From: Rhodobacteraceae bacterium HTCC2150
Lineage (GTDB): Bacteria > Pseudomonadota > Alphaproteobacteria > Rhodobacterales > Rhodobacteraceae
Direction: 5' to 3'
NCBI GenBank assembly: GCA_000169395.1
Contig: AAXZ01000006.1
Span: forward strand, 52,479-116,478
DNA: 64,000 bases
Shown here: positions 61,439 through 64,000 of the stretch, piece by piece
Position numbering within the stretch: position 1 is the first letter of the stretch
How the letters are laid out: each line of letters opens with the position of its first letter
Program-made: the position numbers and the translations under genes
Notes under the pieces: model-generated
Databases searched by the model: none
The model's input: the letters and a program-made list of their open reading frames with translations, nothing else
What the model was told of the DNA's origin: nothing

Positions 61439-61997
61439 TATTTGTGATAACCGCAAAATCAGTTGCGTAACATGACAGATTGCGAAATGCTTCGCAGGCT
61501 TCAACGACGATTTGCGCACCCTTTGACGCTTTGCCGCTGTTGCTATGCAGGCCGTGAACCTCATCACCAAGAAGGAACGAGGGATCAGCACCAGCGCCGA
61601 ACAATACGGACGCGATCATCGCAGATGTCGTCGATTTGCCGTGTGTACCCGTTACATGTATCGACTTCTTTCCGGCACAAAATCGTTGCAAAAAAACAGC
61701 CCGTTTAACGACTTCAATTCCCGATTTGTGGGCCTGCGCAATTTCCGGGTTATCCGATGGTATAGCATCACTGGTAACAACGACAGCCGCTCCCTGAACA
61801 CAAGTACCTTTATGGGAATAGAAGATTGTGGCTCCCCGAGCCGCCAGTTTCGTTGTTGTCTCATTCTGTCGAATATCACTGCCAGAGACTATAATACCAA
61901 GATCAAGAAGATAATGAGCGATCGAGCTCATTCCAACACCGCCAATGCCTACTAGATGCACATGGTAGGGCATGGCTTGGGGTGAATTGACGAGCAT
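61439..61997 (-). pseudogene. murC-like UDP-N-acetylmuramate ligase gene truncated by the IS
   Basis: The first 180 or so residues of a Mur ligase remain: YHVHLVGIGGVGMSSIAHYLLDLG, GSDIRQNETTTKLAARGA, VVVTSDAI and the ATP-binding VTGTHGKSTTSAMIASVL. The frame ends at TAG as soon as it enters the IS (ATDFAVITNM). Normal MurC is about 460 residues, so the middle and C-terminal domains are missing. As MurC is essential, this must be a second copy, perhaps a glycan-related paralogue. ATG at 61997 follows GGGGG; 61973 is an alternative. It overlaps the YdcF-like gene. Confidence 0.8.
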
Positions 61998-62599
61998 TCA
62001 GAACCCCCAATGTCGTTCTTCAAACTGTACTGTGCGATCGATCCCAATTCAGTCAGTATTCGCTTGCGTCCTAGTTCTGAGCGGAACCAAGTATCAGCCT
62101 GAAGGTCGGTGGAATTTATAGTTGGCAACATGACTAGTTTTACATGTTGAGGCCAATGCTTGCGTGCTGTCATCTGAGCGCGGCGCATGTGCAAAGGTTT
62201 GCCTGCAATCGCAATAGAATTGATGGCGTTCCATGAAAACTCGGCCTCAATAATTTTTGCTGTTTCCACAAAGTTTTCTAGCGTGTTTGTTGCTGTCTTT
62301 TCCAGCAAAATTGCGCTTTGTGGAACGCCCGCCCGCAAGGCTCGATCCAGCAAGCCAGCATATTCTGGCACGAAGTCGTCTGCTGCACGCATGCCCTTTG
62401 GGCCAAAGCCGGTGATTACGATGTTTTTTACAAGATTCGCGTGATAAAGTGAAATCGCAGGATCGATGTTCGTGTAAGACGGTGCGCCCAATACAACACA
62501 AAGATCAACTGCTTGAGGTAAATCAGCTAGGAACAGGAACTGGGAAATAGCGTCTCTTGAAGAGAAGAAGTTCGCCTCCGCAGGCATATCAATTTTCAC
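61952..62599 (-). CDS. YdcF-family (DUF218) protein
   Basis: About 215 residues with the DUF218 core: VDLCVVLGAPSYTNIDPAISLYH, NIVITGFGPKG, ILLEKTATNTLENFVETAKIIEAE and the IAIAGKPLHMRRAQMTARKHWP segment. YdcF/SanA proteins bind SAM-like or nucleotide ligands and are linked to envelope biogenesis. GTG at 62599 is chosen; TTG at 62614 and ATG at 62587 are alternatives and none has a strong RBS. Its end overlaps the murC-like gene by 46 bases, showing that the two were an operon. It is divergent from the sulfotransferase. Confidence 0.78.
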   Translation of the reverse strand: MKIDMPAEANFFSSRDAISQFLFLADLPQAVDLCVVLGAPSYTNIDPAISLYHANLVKNIVITGFGPKGMRAADDFVPEYAGLLDRALRAGVPQSAILLEKTATNTLENFVETAKIIEAEFSWNAINSIAIAGKPLHMRRAQMTARKHWPQHVKLVMLPTINSTDLQADTWFRSELGRKRILTELGSIAQYSLKNDIGGSECSSIHPKPCPTMCI

Positions 62600-62680
62600 G
62601 TTACAATGGCCCAATAACTGTGTTTAAGATCAGCGGTTTGATACCGCGTTTAAGCACCAAACGCCAGAGAGAGATGTCAG

Positions 62681-63469
62681 ATGACACCGACCCTTCCGCC
62701 GAGCCCTAGAACAAAGGCCTTGAATGCGCTGCCGTTCCGGCAGGTCGCGCCAATAGACGGCCATCCCAAGCCGCCCGATAAAGATTTTGTTATTTGGTTT
62801 ACAGCCCGCACCGGCTCGACTTGGTTGGGCTCTCTTCTATTTTCAGCCGGCTTTCCGAAGCCAAGCGAATATTTCCACCCGAACAAAATTCTGCGAATTG
62901 CGTCATATCTAGGGGTCAATTCTTGGGAAGATTATGTAAATTCGGTGAAGCATAAGCGCGCTACGCACGGCCTCTTTGCGCATGAAATGACTTTTCAATT
63001 CTGGAAAATGCTACGCAACGAAGGTGATGTGATGAACCGCCTTGATTTTTCCGGCCCTTCGGTCGTCTTGTTCCGAGAAGATATTGTCGCGCAAGCAATC
63101 TCAATTCAATTGGCCGTCACAAGCAATAAGTGGCATCGTTATGAGGGTACCGAAAACCCGCAAAATAAATTGCGCATCCCTTTTGACGAGCGCGAAATTC
63201 GCAAAAAAATCCGCTATATCTGTAATCTGGAATTGGGATTGAAAGCACATCAGGACCTGTTGATCCCGAAAGCTAAATTTCTCAGTTACGAGACGCTGGC
63301 CGCCAGTGGAACGAAATCTATCATTGATGCGTTTGAGAAACACGCCGAATTCGAAGCAGACAATAGAAATGAAGCAAGTTCAAATTATGTGCCTATTCGT
63401 AGTGAGATCAACCAAAGAATGCGGGACCGTTTTCTGATTGGCAACGAACAGTTTGTAGCTGAAGTTTAA
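62681..63469 (+). CDS. Stf0-like sulfotransferase
   Basis: A 262-residue sulfotransferase of the Stf0/Sulfotransfer_3 type. The PAPS 5'-phosphosulfate loop is DFVIWFTARTGSTWLGSLL near residue 40, and the 3'-phosphate part is FSGPSVVLFREDIVAQAISIQLA near residue 125, with the conserved Arg-Glu-Asp and Ser. The C-terminal part matches the family less clearly. It probably sulfates a lipid or surface glycan. AGAGAGA lies before the ATG. The adjacent YdcF-like and murC-like genes fit an envelope or glycan locus. Confidence 0.82.
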   Translation: MTPTLPPSPRTKALNALPFRQVAPIDGHPKPPDKDFVIWFTARTGSTWLGSLLFSAGFPKPSEYFHPNKILRIASYLGVNSWEDYVNSVKHKRATHGLFAHEMTFQFWKMLRNEGDVMNRLDFSGPSVVLFREDIVAQAISIQLAVTSNKWHRYEGTENPQNKLRIPFDEREIRKKIRYICNLELGLKAHQDLLIPKAKFLSYETLAASGTKSIIDAFEKHAEFEADNRNEASSNYVPIRSEINQRMRDRFLIGNEQFVAEV

Positions 63470-64000
63470 GAACAACGGGCTTGGCTTTTTGACCGTAAAA
63501 TTCCGCTTCCATTCATTGTTTGAGCCGCGTTGTCCTATTGTTTGTTTCTTTGTTCATCTTTCAATCTGCCTTTCTTTGATGCGAACCATATCTTTGTCTA
63601 TTTCAAGGGTGAGGTCTTTAATGTGCTCACGATCTATTTGGCCGAGTTTTTCACGAATTTCTGCATCACTAATGATGAGGGATTTTGTCACTTTTTGGTA
63701 GGTGTGTTCGTTAGACGAGATATTTCTAACTAAAGGCGGATTTACTGCTGTTTAATACCCGCCAAAATCAAACTCCCATAGAGTATCTCCAACGGTGAAT
63801 TTAGTTTCTGTTGTCTCTTTATCTTTGGGGGTGCTTTGAATGCCACGCACAAAGCGCGTTGCGTTGTTGTATTACATCAAACAAACCTTTCCTGATCACG
63901 CAAAGTAAAGTTTTACGCGCTGGATAAAGATGAGTGATCTTAGGGCCGTGATAGGTGGTGGAATTAGTGTGAGTGGTGGTTCGCGTAATGAGTGTTATGT
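63470..64000. other. 531-bp region with degraded coding traces
   Basis: No intact gene was found. Read leftward there are two short protein-like stretches: one ends TVGDTLWEFDFGGY with its stop at about 63755, the other (63554-63691) reads SLIISDAEIREKLGQIDRE and continues to KERQIER before its stop. They are in different frames and lack good starts, so they may be remnants or very small genes. The right end of the window may cut another gene. Confidence 0.4.

Overview
The window looks like a chromosomal segment from a marine alphaproteobacterium of the Rhodobacterales (Roseobacter group). This rests on gene content: a TRAP transporter, an inositol (iol) cluster with a single-domain ABC ATPase, a homoprotocatechuate cluster, a bifunctional PutA with a divergent Lrp-type regulator, RTX/Hint proteins, an H-type lectin and the PxpABC operon. 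Base composition is near 50% G+C by eye. No rRNA, tRNA, CRISPR array or prophage was recognised.

Layout. 1-5.4 kb: a DEAD-box helicase running off the left edge, a GT92-like glycosyltransferase broken by one in-frame TAG, an RTX protein whose reading frame is cut by an in-frame TAA near its start, and a VOC protein. 5.6-12 kb: an EamA exporter, the pxpABC (5-oxoprolinase) operon, a secreted protein, a MocD-like desaturase and a YeeE/YedE transporter. 12.4-17.1 kb: dctP-dctQ-dctM with an Asp/Glu racemase and a frameshifted isopenicillin-N-synthase-like oxygenase, with an attenuator-like hairpin after dctP. 17.5-19.8 kb: a LysR-cupin pair flanked by imperfect direct repeats, then an RraA gene and an ABM monooxygenase gene fused by a deletion. 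19.8-24.8 kb: an IclR-controlled aminotransferase, aldehyde dehydrogenase and Tm-1-like protein with a perfect palindrome in the divergent promoter. 24.8-29.9 kb: hpaR and hpaFEDGH for homoprotocatechuate meta-cleavage. 29.9-37 kb: rsmJ, an EamA transporter, an ACT protein, a LacI regulator, putA and its Lrp-type regulator. 37.2-54.1 kb: a two-armed inositol regulon (TIM-barrel protein, ABC importer and LacI; then a divergent pair of operons with three MocA-type dehydrogenases, iolE and iolDCBJ), with identical LacI-type palindromes in front of both arms and a small unrelated island in between. 54.2-64 kb: an accessory, decaying region with two gene remnants (a 2-hydroxyacid dehydrogenase and tcuA), AbrB/GntR, a large RTX-Hint protein, an H-lectin, a frameshifted IS481-type element that sits against a truncated murC-like gene, a YdcF-like protein and a sulfotransferase.

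How the genes work together. Most of the window is catabolic: uptake systems sit beside regulators and the enzymes they probably control, and regulator-operator pairs can be read directly for IclR, MarR (HpaR), GntR, TetR and the inositol LacI. The second theme is gene decay. At least eight genes are interrupted, truncated or reduced to remnants, mostly in surface-polysaccharide, RTX and peripheral catabolic functions, while core pathway genes are intact.
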